From the NCBI GenBank assembly GCA_019456245.1, contig VRUF01000034.1, positions 6,707 through 17,253 on the forward strand: DNA of 10,547 bases, given 5' to 3'. The position numbers were made by a program, and so were the translations under genes. The notes under the pieces were generated by a model. The model had not been told where the DNA came from. It searched no databases and worked only from the letters and a program-made list of their open reading frames with translations. Origin of the DNA: Planctomycetota bacterium (GTDB taxonomy: Bacteria > Planctomycetota > Phycisphaerae > Sedimentisphaerales > Anaerohalosphaeraceae). The first letter of the stretch is position 1; each line of letters starts with the position of its first letter. Shown in pieces: positions 4,370-10,422 of this stretch.

Positions 4370-5209
4370 ATGACTCATAAGATAAAGCCGTTTGAAAAGG
4401 TAGGGAAATATACAACTTTTGAGAATCAAATCATAGATTGGGTGATGCCATTGTGTAGGCCTCATTCGGTCTGGAAAGTGGTTACATTTGTTATCCGCAA
4501 AACTATTGGCTGGCATAAAGAAGAGGATGAGATTAGTTTCTCGCAAATCATGCAAGGCACAGGAATAGCAAGCCGGGGTACAACTGATAAAGCCATTAAA
4601 AAGGCTATTGACCTGGGATTCATAAAACGCAAAGCCAAGGGGAAAAGAGCATCATCCACCAAAGGACCAATGGGATATTTGTACAAACTCAACCGCGATT
4701 TCCAGCTTATTATTCCTTCCTCTGGCGCTATCCCAGAAAATGGGATAGAAGCAGTTCCAAAAACATCCCCTATCCCAGAAAATGGGATACCTACTATCCC
4801 AGAAAATGGGATACCTACTATCCCAGAAAATGGGAACACAAAAGATAATAAAAAGAAAACTATAAATAAAGAATTAAATACTATATATACTGGACTTCTA
4901 CAAGAATGGAAAAGAGGTTTTCCTAATAAGCCACAACCAAAACCAAACACGAGATCATACCGCGCAAAAGTTAAAACACGAATTAGAGACAAGCATTTTA
5001 GAGATAATTGGCAACTCGCATTGCAGAGAGCAAGCAAAAACGCATACCTACAAAACACAAGTTGGTTCACATTTGGATTCTTTATCAAAAACGATCTCAA
5101 TTACCGCAAGACTTTACAAGGCGACTACAATTGGTTACATGAAAGAGAAATCAAAAATAGCAATCGCAAATATGTCGAAGGCAAATTTGAAGAGTTTATT
5201 GAACGATAA
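4370..5209 (+). CDS. Lambda O-like replication initiator carrying the origin iterons
   Basis: Protein of 279 residues. Residues 15-110 fit the phage replication protein O N-terminal winged helix: TFENQIIDWVMPLCRPHSVW (16-35), then VIRKTIGWHKEEDEISFSQI (41-60), then a GIASRGTTDKAIKKAIDLGF segment (65-84). Residues 121-156 repeat IPENGI four times; this part of the gene is the iteron array. The C-terminus (about 230-262, SWFTFGFFIKNDLNYRKTL) resembles the end of phage replisome organisers (STWFTFdFFIKND). It should bind the iterons, open the A/T-rich DNA beside them and recruit a helicase. No helicase loader (lambda P or DnaC type) is in the window, so host factors may be used. No clear ribosome binding site precedes ATG 4370. 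Confidence 0.85.
   Translation: MTHKIKPFEKVGKYTTFENQIIDWVMPLCRPHSVWKVVTFVIRKTIGWHKEEDEISFSQIMQGTGIASRGTTDKAIKKAIDLGFIKRKAKGKRASSTKGPMGYLYKLNRDFQLIIPSSGAIPENGIEAVPKTSPIPENGIPTIPENGIPTIPENGNTKDNKKKTINKELNTIYTGLLQEWKRGFPNKPQPKPNTRSYRAKVKTRIRDKHFRDNWQLALQRASKNAYLQNTSWFTFGFFIKNDLNYRKTLQGDYNWLHEREIKNSNRKYVEGKFEEFIER
4728..4836 (+). repeat. Origin iterons: four dyad-symmetric repeats inside the initiator gene
   Basis: ATCCCA-GAAAA-TGGGAT occurs at 4730-4746, 4772-4788 and 4796-4812, and once more at 4820-4836 with the last base changed to A. Spacing is 42, 24 and 24 bases. Each unit is a 6/5/6 inverted repeat; the first extends to 8/5/8 (4728-4748). The lambda origin has the same design: four iterons of about 18 bp with dyad symmetry inside gene O. 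The region between units 1 and 2 encodes a degenerate version (EAVPKTSP). Confidence 0.8.
4836..4895 (+). other. A/T-rich putative unwinding element beside the iterons
   Basis: These 60 bases are about 80% A+T with few G, purine-rich at first and ending in ATACTATATATACT. They follow the fourth iteron directly, in the place of the easily melted region of the lambda origin. They still encode the Lys/Asn-rich linker of the initiator. Confidence 0.6.
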
Positions 5210-5224
5210 AAAAGGAGCAATAAA

Positions 5225-5413
5225 ATGGCAAAAATTAAAGAGCTTTTTTTGAACTATACAATTTCTTTACCGGTCAAAGCAACAGTAAATCTCAGCATAA
5301 GCGGTAATCTCACAGAAGATGGATACAAGTTCCTTAAGGAATGGATGGATCGGACAATTATGGTGGATCAAAAAATCTTGTTGGAAGATAAGGCTTACAA
5401 GGAACTCACATGA
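5225..5413 (+). CDS. 62-residue unknown protein
   Basis: ATG 5225 is preceded by AGGAGC at good spacing, and the stop overlaps the next start as ATGA (5410-5413). The product begins MAKIKELFLNYTISLPVKAT, then a beta-like stretch (VNLSISGN) and a helical, acidic C-terminus. Similar small proteins with a beta strand pair then a helix are common in phage early operons without a known role. Its position between the initiator and the nucleotidyltransferase suggests a DNA-metabolism accessory, which is inference only. Confidence 0.65.
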   Translation: MAKIKELFLNYTISLPVKATVNLSISGNLTEDGYKFLKEWMDRTIMVDQKILLEDKAYKELT

Positions 5414-6069
5414 AACTACACCTCGCCCAACACCTCGCCGAAGTATTCGCCGCAGCCCTCACGCCCTTCGTAGAGCGCGTCGAGATCGCCGGTTCTATCC
5501 GTCGCCTCGAAGATGAAGTCAAAGACATCGAGATCGTCTGCCTGGCCAAGCTGGAAGACGTCGAAGAGAAAAACCTATTTGATGAAGTTGTTGACACCAA
5601 GCAAACCAGCGTCACAGAAAATAACTTGCCTTTCGTCATGCTCGACACCGGCTGGCAAAGCGGCTCTAAAGACGGCCCCCGTTACAAGCGCCTCATCCAC
5701 ACTGAAACGAAAATCAACCTGGACCTGTTCATCATCCCAGACGCTCACGAATGGGGCGCCGTCCTGCTTATCCGCACCGGTCCCGCCGAATTCAACATGG
5801 CTCTCATGCGCTTTATCAATTCGCGTCAGATGCACCTCACCGGCAACCAGCTTCACCCCCACTCCAAACGCTGGAAGCACAAATCCGGCGAGAAGGTCTC
5901 AGAACCCTGCGAGAAGGGCGTCGCCTGCCCGCTGATCATCCCCACACCTGACGAGACAGCTTTCCTCGAGGCTATCGGCTTCCACTGGGTGGCGCCCCAG
6001 CGGCGCACCCCCGAATGGGTAAACCGGCAAGCCAAGAGAGTCCTCGGTCTGCAGAAAGCCGCCGCATGA
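5410..6069 (+). CDS. DNA polymerase beta/X-like nucleotidyltransferase
   Basis: Protein of 219 residues. GSIRR (28-32), then Asp39 and Glu41 in KDIEIV, make the nucleotidyltransferase motif (family norm G-S-x-R-R...D-x-D, so one acid is Glu here). Asp105 in INLDLF is the third metal ligand. EWGAVLLIRTGPAEFNMALM (114-133) and the C-terminal GFHWVAPQRRTPEWV (190-204) match the Pol X finger/thumb pattern with the TGS-like TGP turn. The N-terminal 8-kDa HhH domain and the C-terminal PHP domain of bacterial PolX are absent, giving a minimal phage form. It probably adds nucleotides to DNA ends or fills gaps. Codons are strongly C-ending and G/C-rich, unlike the initiator upstream. It overlaps the RusA gene by ATGA. 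Confidence 0.8.
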   Translation: MKLHLAQHLAEVFAAALTPFVERVEIAGSIRRLEDEVKDIEIVCLAKLEDVEEKNLFDEVVDTKQTSVTENNLPFVMLDTGWQSGSKDGPRYKRLIHTETKINLDLFIIPDAHEWGAVLLIRTGPAEFNMALMRFINSRQMHLTGNQLHPHSKRWKHKSGEKVSEPCEKGVACPLIIPTPDETAFLEAIGFHWVAPQRRTPEWVNRQAKRVLGLQKAAA

Positions 6070-6440
6070 TCGTCTACACCTTCCACCTCGAGGGCAAAGT
6101 CGTCCCCTACACCCGCCGCACATTCAAAGGCAAATACAGCGATGCCGCCAAAAGATACCATGCCTCCCAAAACGCTATCGGTTGGCAGTACAAAATTCAG
6201 TTGCGAGAGTTTGACTGGCCGATGATGCCCACCCAAACTCCATTATTTCTTGAAGTCGACTACCAAGTTCCCGAGCGCATACACACCTTCGACTTCGATA
6301 ACGTGCTCAAAGCCCTCTCGGACGCCGCCCAGGGGATTGTATTCAAGAACGACCTATGGGTCGATGAGCTCCACGCCACCCGCCGTCTGGGCAGCGACTA
6401 CCGCGCAACTATTTCAATCGGCACCAAAGGAGATAAATGA
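6066..6440 (+). CDS. rusA: RusA-family Holliday junction resolvase
   Basis: Endonuclease that cuts four-way junctions, typical of lambdoid and other phage replication/recombination modules; 124 residues, close to the usual 120. The start is ATG 6066, overlapping the previous stop as ATGA. The active-site block is TFDFDNVLKALSDAAQG (74-90) with Asp76, Asp78 and Lys82, followed by KND with Asp96, matching Asp70, Asp72, Lys76 and Asp91 of E. coli RusA. ELHATRRLG follows as in the family. The N-terminus has the usual beta strand (YTFHLEGKVVPYTRR). The G/C-rich codon style is shared with the upstream nucleotidyltransferase, so the two probably travel together. Its stop overlaps a 13-codon remnant. 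Confidence 0.9.
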   Translation: MIVYTFHLEGKVVPYTRRTFKGKYSDAAKRYHASQNAIGWQYKIQLREFDWPMMPTQTPLFLEVDYQVPERIHTFDFDNVLKALSDAAQGIVFKNDLWVDELHATRRLGSDYRATISIGTKGDK

Positions 6441-6478
6441 AAACCTACCACTGCCCCAAATGCAATCATGCTGACTAA
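6437..6478 (+). pseudogene. 13-residue zinc-ribbon remnant
   Basis: ATG 6437 overlaps the RusA stop as ATGA and reads MKTYHCPKCNHAD before TAA. The C-P-K-C pair looks like the beginning of a small zinc-ribbon protein of the kind often found in phage operons, cut short where the methyltransferase gene begins (ATG 6468, other frame). It marks a likely recombination joint. A functional coupling peptide is the alternative. Confidence 0.35.
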
Positions 6479-7196
6479 ATGGCATCCAGATATGCCCGAT
6501 GAGTATAAGAATCGGATAGTTACCGGTGATGCGCGGGAGCTGGCAAAACGCATACCGGATGAGAGTGTGGATTTGGTTTTTACTGATCCGCCATACCCCA
6601 AAGAATACTTATATTTATATGACTGGCTTGGCGAAATTGCAGCTCGAGTGCTGAAACCGACTGGTTTTCTGCTAACCTATTTGGGCGTGTACTGGAAACA
6701 AGAGGTTATGAAAAGATTGTCACAATCAATGGATTACTATTTTGATTTTGTTTTGGAGAACGCTGGAAAATCCCCTATTATGTGGCAGAGAAAAGTTATA
6801 AGCCGCCACAAAAGCATTATGGCCTGGACCAGAAAAGATACAGACCCGAAGCCCTATACAAACATATTGAGCTTGTGGAGAGGCGGCGGCGAAGATAAAC
6901 GCTATCATACATGGGGGCAGGACGAAAGCTCAGCAAGATATTATATTGATTGCTTCTCTAGGCAAGATCACATTGTTGCTGATTTTATGGTAGGAGGAGG
7001 AACTACTGCAGCCGTGTGTAAAATATTACACCGAAATTATATAGCCTTTGAAATTGATAAAGACACAGCAGAGATTGCACAAGCTCGGCTCGAGACTACA
7101 CAACCATATTTATTTATGCCTCAGCCAGAACAACTAGAGTTAGTGGAGAAGCCTCAAACTTCTCCAACCCATCCAGAACCATGTAAGAAACTGTAA
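6468..7196 (+). CDS. Beta-class N4/N6 DNA methyltransferase
   Basis: Amino-methyltransferase of 242 residues acting on adenine N6 or cytosine N4. Catalytic motif IV TDPPYP (39-44) comes first. The AdoMet-binding motif I, DFMVGGGTTAAVCKILHRNY (172-191) followed by IAFEID, comes last; this order defines the beta class. No restriction endonuclease is adjacent, so it is probably an orphan enzyme that shields or marks the element's DNA. The first eight codons lack a good ribosome binding site; Met9 (6492) is an alternative start. Composition is more A/T-rich than RusA just upstream, and the gene begins inside a cut-off ORF, both pointing to separate acquisition. The target sequence cannot be read from the protein. 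Confidence 0.88.
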   Translation: MLTKWHPDMPDEYKNRIVTGDARELAKRIPDESVDLVFTDPPYPKEYLYLYDWLGEIAARVLKPTGFLLTYLGVYWKQEVMKRLSQSMDYYFDFVLENAGKSPIMWQRKVISRHKSIMAWTRKDTDPKPYTNILSLWRGGGEDKRYHTWGQDESSARYYIDCFSRQDHIVADFMVGGGTTAAVCKILHRNYIAFEIDKDTAEIAQARLETTQPYLFMPQPEQLELVEKPQTSPTHPEPCKKL

Positions 7197-7238
7197 GAAC
7201 GCCCCAAATTTCAACGTAGCGCCCAAACTGGTGTTTAG

Positions 7239-7661
7239 ATGACCTCGAACCAAATTCCCCTTGAAATCGACGAGATTCAGCCTCTTCTTGCTGAGCTGGT
7301 TTTGCACTACTCACATCCCATCGATAAGGTACAGGATGTTTATGATCGTGTAGCCCAAAATCTCTCTCAGGAAGCCGGCCAAGATCCTCCCTGGACCTGG
7401 CGATATCCCCACCAGGTGCACCGCGGCAGTATGCAGAAACCCGGCCAACGTTTTCTCGCCGCCATCCTGCAGCTACACACCAAAGTCATCAAGCCCAAAA
7501 AACCAAGCATTCCCCGCAACTCCGTCCCCGTTGATTTTCCCAACACCCCCCAGGGCCGGCAAGATAAGCAGCGCGCCCTCGCAGTCCCCATGCCCCAGCG
7601 CCGCCAGGCATTATTGAATATCGCAGATCGATTAGAAGGAGGTGATGCCATCGAACGGTAA
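7239..7661 (+). CDS. Unknown 140-residue protein with a WTWRY motif
   Basis: No family is recognised with confidence. Residues 10-48 are helical and acidic; PWTWRYPHQVHRG (51-63) followed by a helix FLAAILQLHTKV (72-83) looks like a conserved core. The C-terminal half is Pro/Arg/Gln-rich and basic (residues 85-125) and may bind nucleic acid. The frame is long, its G/C-rich third positions fit the neighbouring G/C-rich genes, and the plus-strand order is kept, which supports it as real. No strong ribosome binding site was seen before 7239. Of the overlapping opposite frames, none has a better case. Confidence 0.6.
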   Translation: MTSNQIPLEIDEIQPLLAELVLHYSHPIDKVQDVYDRVAQNLSQEAGQDPPWTWRYPHQVHRGSMQKPGQRFLAAILQLHTKVIKPKKPSIPRNSVPVDFPNTPQGRQDKQRALAVPMPQRRQALLNIADRLEGGDAIER

Positions 7662-7698
7662 TCCCCCCAATCAATCTTTAGTAAAGGAGAAATAAATT

Positions 7699-7989
7699 AT
7701 GGATTTACAGCCGTATTTAGATGCGATCAGCGAATTAATCAAAGTATTGTCAGAACTTCCCGGCGAATACTGGGACGAAGCCTTGCTGGTAGTTGTGTTG
7801 GTAGGAACACTGAAGAAAGTCGGCTTGGTGGAACCTTACGAAGCCTTTGCCACCATTGGTCTCAGCTATTTGTTTGCAAAAGACAGTGCAGATGTAGCCT
7901 TGGCAACCCCGGTGATCGCTGTTGGGGGGTCATTGTTCCATAAAGCTTGGGAAGTGATTTATACTTGGTTAAAGAGCCTGCAAAAATAA
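7699..7989 (+). CDS. Small membrane protein, holin-like at best
   Basis: Protein of 96 residues with a well-placed AGGAG upstream. Hydrophobic segments lie at about residues 27-46 (EALLVVVLVGTLKKVGLV) and 50-75 (FATIGLSYLFAKDSADVALATPVIAVGG), followed by an amphipathic, basic C-terminal helix (KAWEVIYTWLKSLQK). Two short membrane segments and a charged tail are compatible with a phage holin, but no lysis enzyme is nearby and no family motif is visible, so any small membrane protein would fit. Confidence 0.65.
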   Translation: MDLQPYLDAISELIKVLSELPGEYWDEALLVVVLVGTLKKVGLVEPYEAFATIGLSYLFAKDSADVALATPVIAVGGSLFHKAWEVIYTWLKSLQK

Positions 7990-8001
7990 CGCTTACCTAA
8001 A

Positions 8002-8039
8002 AGCCCCCGGCCCACGCTGGATAGTGTGAGCCGGGGGCT
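8002..8039. terminator. Strong G/C-rich hairpin after the membrane protein gene
   Basis: AGCCCCCGGC (8002-8011) pairs perfectly with GCCGGGGGCT (8030-8039), and CACGCT further pairs with AGTGTG inside. It lies 12 bases after the stop at 7989. On the plus strand no U run follows, while the minus strand has UUUU after the stem, so efficient termination is clearer for leftward transcription. Partial termination or 3'-end protection is also possible. Confidence 0.55.
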
Positions 8040-8065
8040 AGATAAATTATTGGAGGTGTTGAAAG

Positions 8066-8761
8066 ATGTTTAAACATAGTAATCGTTCCTTTCGGGCACA
8101 GGATAAAAAGAAGATAGCTGACCTCGAAGCACAACTCGTCGAAACCCGGCAGGCGCTTTCCGAGCGAGAAGTCGATCTTTACCAGGCCGAACGAGCAATA
8201 AAGAGGGTAAACAAGGGATATATCAGAATAAAGAAAGAACTAAAAGCGGAAACCCAGCAGGTACTTTCCGATGCTGCCAAAGCCGAGGCCGATGTTTGGA
8301 GAATGTATATCCTTCATGGCGGCATGCCTCCAGGGACAGTAAAGAATAAATATAAGGAATGGTTTGGAGAAACCAAACTGTCGGCAGATGAGGCGGGGCT
8401 ATTCTGTGAACGGCTCGTATCCGAACTTGACGAAGCCCTAAAACGCGAGAGTGACGCAAACGCCAGAATAGAGATTGTGTGTGCCGCCTTGCAAGCCGCT
8501 CCAGACATTTCAAATTGTAATACTCTTGGTTATGTGGCATGGTATGAGCAGGCTAGAGAAAACGCCCTAAAGGAACTTGAAAGAGAAACCCTGCTACAGG
8601 CGGCGGCAACTCAGTGCATGTGGTGTAAGGGACAAGAAAACTGGGGCAGAGAAACATATATAAATGATTCTGGTTTACGAAAACACCGTAGCAATTTCAA
8701 CGACTTGCCAGATCAGAACTGCACGGCAGGCGCAATCCTCAACCTGGAGAATGAAGCATGA
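8066..8761 (+). CDS. Unknown coiled-coil protein with C-terminal Cys motif
   Basis: Protein of 231 residues with GGAGGT at ideal spacing. Residues 12-78 have heptad-like charged and Leu positions (KKKIADLEAQLVETRQAL, then EREVDLYQAERAIKRV), strongly suggesting a coiled coil. Residues 85-130 are a helical middle. ERETLLQAAATQCMWCKG (172-189) holds a CxxC, with His207 and Cys219 as possible further zinc ligands. The RETL-x-x-AA motif returns in the next larger gene (QETLRKAAA), so the two may share a module. The last 11 codons and the start of the following gene lie in the 36-bp repeat also found at 9434-9469. Function unknown. Confidence 0.7.
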   Translation: MFKHSNRSFRAQDKKKIADLEAQLVETRQALSEREVDLYQAERAIKRVNKGYIRIKKELKAETQQVLSDAAKAEADVWRMYILHGGMPPGTVKNKYKEWFGETKLSADEAGLFCERLVSELDEALKRESDANARIEIVCAALQAAPDISNCNTLGYVAWYEQARENALKELERETLLQAAATQCMWCKGQENWGRETYINDSGLRKHRSNFNDLPDQNCTAGAILNLENEA

Positions 8762-8765
8762 GTAA
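8730..8765 (+). repeat. 36-bp direct repeat, copy 1
   Basis: Identical to 9434-9469 over 36 bases. It covers the last codons of the coiled-coil gene, a GGAG ribosome binding site, and the ATGAGTAA start of the next gene. Confidence 0.9.
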
Positions 8766-8892
8766 GAAACGAGAAATACTTTGGTTCGGTTTAGGAACAT
8801 GGGCATTGAGTGCAGGAAAGCGATTTACCAGAAAGCGCATTTATATATTTGGTTGGATATGGACACCTTTTGTAAAAATGTGGAAAAGATAA
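8758..8892 (+). CDS. 44-residue basic, Trp-rich peptide
   Basis: ATG 8758 overlaps the previous stop as ATGA and has GGAG ten bases upstream. The product has alternating basic and aromatic stretches (EILWFGLGTWALSAG, then KRFTRKR, then IYIFGWIWTPFVKMWKR). It may sit at the membrane surface. No family is recognised. The start is part of the 36-bp repeat, which could have carried a translation signal in front of an unrelated sequence. Confidence 0.45.
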   Translation: MSKKREILWFGLGTWALSAGKRFTRKRIYIFGWIWTPFVKMWKR

Positions 8893-8912
8893 CGACCTAA
8901 TACGGAGTGACG

Positions 8913-9305
8913 ATGAGTGATATGGTTAAAGTCTATAAAAATGAAAGGCCAAAGTGGTGCCCACATGCCGAGGCCTGCAATTTCCAGAAGCAGGCAGTCA
9001 GTCTTTTGTGTTGTGGAGAATTGCCAGAACCAATAGAGCATGATGGCGACTTCAATACACACAGATTTTGCATAAATAATACTGAGGATAATTTCGGGGT
9101 CTTTGACCTTCAAATCAACAAGAGCGATGTGTGGTGGTTTTTTTATACTTTGCAACCAGCAAATGATATAAAAGAAACCCTCCGCCAAGAAACTCTGAGA
9201 AAGGCGGCGGCATATTTTGACCTGAAACACAAAGAGAAACCATATCAATCTTGGCATACAGATGTAGTCGCAAGACATATTCGAGGCATGATAAGGAGTG
9301 AATAA
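8913..9305 (+). CDS. Unknown Cys/His-rich protein, putative zinc-binding
   Basis: Protein of 130 residues. ATG 8913 is preferred over GTG 8907 because GGAG (8904-8907) is then correctly placed. WCPHAEAC (Cys16, Cys22), LLCCGELPEP (Cys33, Cys34), HDGDFNTHRFC (His43, His50, Cys53) suggest a compact metal site of three to four ligands. Residues 85-105 (PANDIKETLRQETLRKAAAY) repeat the ETL-x-x-AA motif of the coiled-coil protein, and the C-terminus is basic. It resembles the small zinc-binding proteins common in phage accessory regions. A 218-residue frame on the other strand over this region is rejected. Confidence 0.65.
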   Translation: MSDMVKVYKNERPKWCPHAEACNFQKQAVSLLCCGELPEPIEHDGDFNTHRFCINNTEDNFGVFDLQINKSDVWWFFYTLQPANDIKETLRQETLRKAAAYFDLKHKEKPYQSWHTDVVARHIRGMIRSE

Positions 9306-9458
9306 ATGAGTGTAAAATGTCCAGTTTGTAAAAGCCCACCAGAAAGATGTCCGCACACATGGAAAGAAATACAAGATAAAGTTCTTAGAGATAGGAGAGA
9401 CCGCCGGATAAGAGAGATGGAAGGAGATGCCGAGCGCAATCCTCAACCTGGAGAATGA
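9306..9458 (+). CDS. 50-residue zinc-finger-like protein
   Basis: ATG 9306 lies right after the previous stop (TAA 9303-9305). The N-terminus KCPVCKSPPERCPH gives Cys5, Cys8, Cys15 and His17, a plausible zinc knuckle. The rest is a highly charged helix (DKVLRDRRDRRIREMEGDAE). The last eight codons fall in the 36-bp repeat, read in a different frame from copy 1, so the C-terminus was probably replaced by recombination. Function unknown. Confidence 0.5.
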   Translation: MSVKCPVCKSPPERCPHTWKEIQDKVLRDRRDRRIREMEGDAERNPQPGE

Positions 9459-9469
9459 AGCATGAGTAA
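9434..9469 (+). repeat. 36-bp direct repeat, copy 2
   Basis: Exact copy of 8730-8765, 704 bases downstream. It ends the 50-residue gene in another reading frame and supplies the ribosome binding site and MSK start for the next gene. Confidence 0.9.
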
Positions 9470-9737
9470 ACCACCAAGAAGAGCAACAAAAGGGCATGAA
9501 TGGTTGTTAGTTGGAAACACTCTTTGTCCTCGGTGTAGAGAAAACGTGGAAGTTGCCAGCCCCGTATCAATTGAAGTTATTTGGCACACTTGTGGATTAT
9601 GGCTTGAGGTAAATTGTACGGAGTGGCGGGAATTCAAAATGCATCCTGATGATATTAGGTATAATCAAACAATGGATGCATTAGAGGATATGGGCACACG
9701 CCCAATAATTATTCCTGAGGACTATGAGAATGAATAA
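9462..9737 (+). CDS. Unknown 91-residue protein with Cys pairs
   Basis: ATG 9462 uses the repeat-borne GGAG. LCPRC (Cys22, Cys25), HTC (Cys44) and NC (Cys52) form a possible zinc ribbon with a spacing typical of a split Cys4 site. The rest is acidic, ending in IIPEDYENE. It starts with the same MSK codons as the 44-residue gene because of the shared repeat. It is the last plus-strand gene before the bidirectional terminator. No family is recognised. Confidence 0.6.
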   Translation: MSKPPRRATKGHEWLLVGNTLCPRCRENVEVASPVSIEVIWHTCGLWLEVNCTEWREFKMHPDDIRYNQTMDALEDMGTRPIIIPEDYENE

Positions 9738-9830
9738 CCCCCACCCCCCGCTACATCACCCAGCTCAGCAACATATCCCCCATACTGGCTCGGTAACAAA
9801 AAAACCTAGCCCTTTTTTACAGCACTAACT

Positions 9831-9860
9831 ATAAACCCCCGCCGTAAGGTGGGGGTTTAT
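9831..9860. terminator. Bidirectional rho-independent-like terminator
   Basis: ATAAACCCCC (9831-9840) and GGGGGTTTAT (9851-9860) are perfect complements; GCC/GGT inside add three more pairs around a GTAA (GNRA) tetraloop. Each strand ends the stem with U-rich sequence. It lies between the convergent 9462-9737 gene and the lipoprotein gene, whose stop codon (9857-9859) is inside the stem. Confidence 0.8.
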
Positions 9861-10342
9861 TCGTCCACGGCAATTTGTTGAGGTGAACTAACTTCTATCT
9901 CTGGACTGCCTTGATAGAGCTCTATTAGGCCGACCGCGCAAATGGTTTTACCCCGATAATATGATTCTGGGGAAAAGCTGAAGTTTGAGCGGTCTTCACC
10001 CCAGATAACTATGGTGAAACGACCCGCCTGGGGATATGGTTTGCCCAGATTGAGAAATGTTGGCCGCCCTGAAGTGGATCTGGCATAATTGCTATCTACC
10101 ACGGGGCCGCAGACAATTTTCCTCTGCCCCGCGTAAGACGAGGCTTGATTCCAAAGAATATAATCATTATCTGGCGCAGTGGTGGGAGCACGCACCTGGC
10201 GGGGAGTGGAGGTGGGATTGGTTCTTGGCGGTGAATAAGAATTACTGCCATTACAGGCTTGTAGAATGGCGACAACGCAGATTAAACCCACAGTCCACCA
10301 GGTGTAAGTTGCAAGCCTATTTTTTAGAGGTACAGATGACAT
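9857..10342 (-). CDS. Lipoprotein with an OB-fold-like domain
   Basis: Protein of 161 residues with a ribosome binding site GAGGAGG 5-6 bases before ATG 10342. A lipoprotein signal peptide is visible: basic start, hydrophobic residues 14-27 and lipobox ILQAC with Cys30 as the lipidated residue. Residues 31-58 are a Pro/Thr/Ser linker (NPTSTPRQVRAPTTAP). Residues 62-155 follow a nucleic-acid/sugar-binding OB-like pattern: YILWNQASSYAGQRKIVCGP, then PTFLNLGKPYP, RFTIVIWGEDR, YYRGKTICAVGLIELYQGSP and EIEVSSPQQI. It should be anchored on the outside of the membrane. Read against the operon, from its own signals, it looks like an independent cargo gene (moron) or the start of another module. Confidence 0.8.
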   Translation of the reverse strand: MSSVPLKNRLATYTWWTVGLICVVAILQACNGSNSYSPPRTNPTSTPRQVRAPTTAPDNDYILWNQASSYAGQRKIVCGPVVDSNYARSTSGRPTFLNLGKPYPQAGRFTIVIWGEDRSNFSFSPESYYRGKTICAVGLIELYQGSPEIEVSSPQQIAVDE

Positions 10343-10366
10343 GATAGCCTCCTCAGGTTATCTCAT

Positions 10367-10379
10367 GTGGGGGTTTATT
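10367..10379 (+). repeat. 13-bp repeat of the terminator arm, upstream of the lipoprotein gene
   Basis: GTGGGGGTTTATT occurs here and at 9849-9861, on the two sides of the lipoprotein gene. Here it lacks the matching left arm but is followed by more T. It may be a decayed terminator half or a recombination joint. Confidence 0.4.
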
Positions 10380-10422
10380 TTTTTAGTCAGTTCCTTAATT
10401 TACGAATTCATAAATCCATCAA

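Noticed and set aside
4491..4499. Second DnaA box TTATCCGCA
   Set aside because: Off consensus at one base and inside the initiator's coding sequence; a chance match is likely.
4728..4836. CRISPR-like array
   Set aside because: The repeats are 17 bases with 7-25-base gaps, palindromic, and inside a coding gene; no cas genes. Iterons fit better.
4462..5100. 212-residue minus-strand ORF
   Set aside because: Mirror frame of the replication initiator; its internal repeat merely reflects the iterons.
7489..7674. Minus-strand ORFs over the 140-residue gene
   Set aside because: No ribosome binding site and low-complexity Gly/Trp/Arg composition typical of the opposite frame of G/C-rich coding DNA.
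8841..9497. 218-residue minus-strand ORF
   Set aside because: Composition rich in Phe, Cys, Ser and His with no domain. It lies over three plus-strand genes with proper ribosome binding sites.
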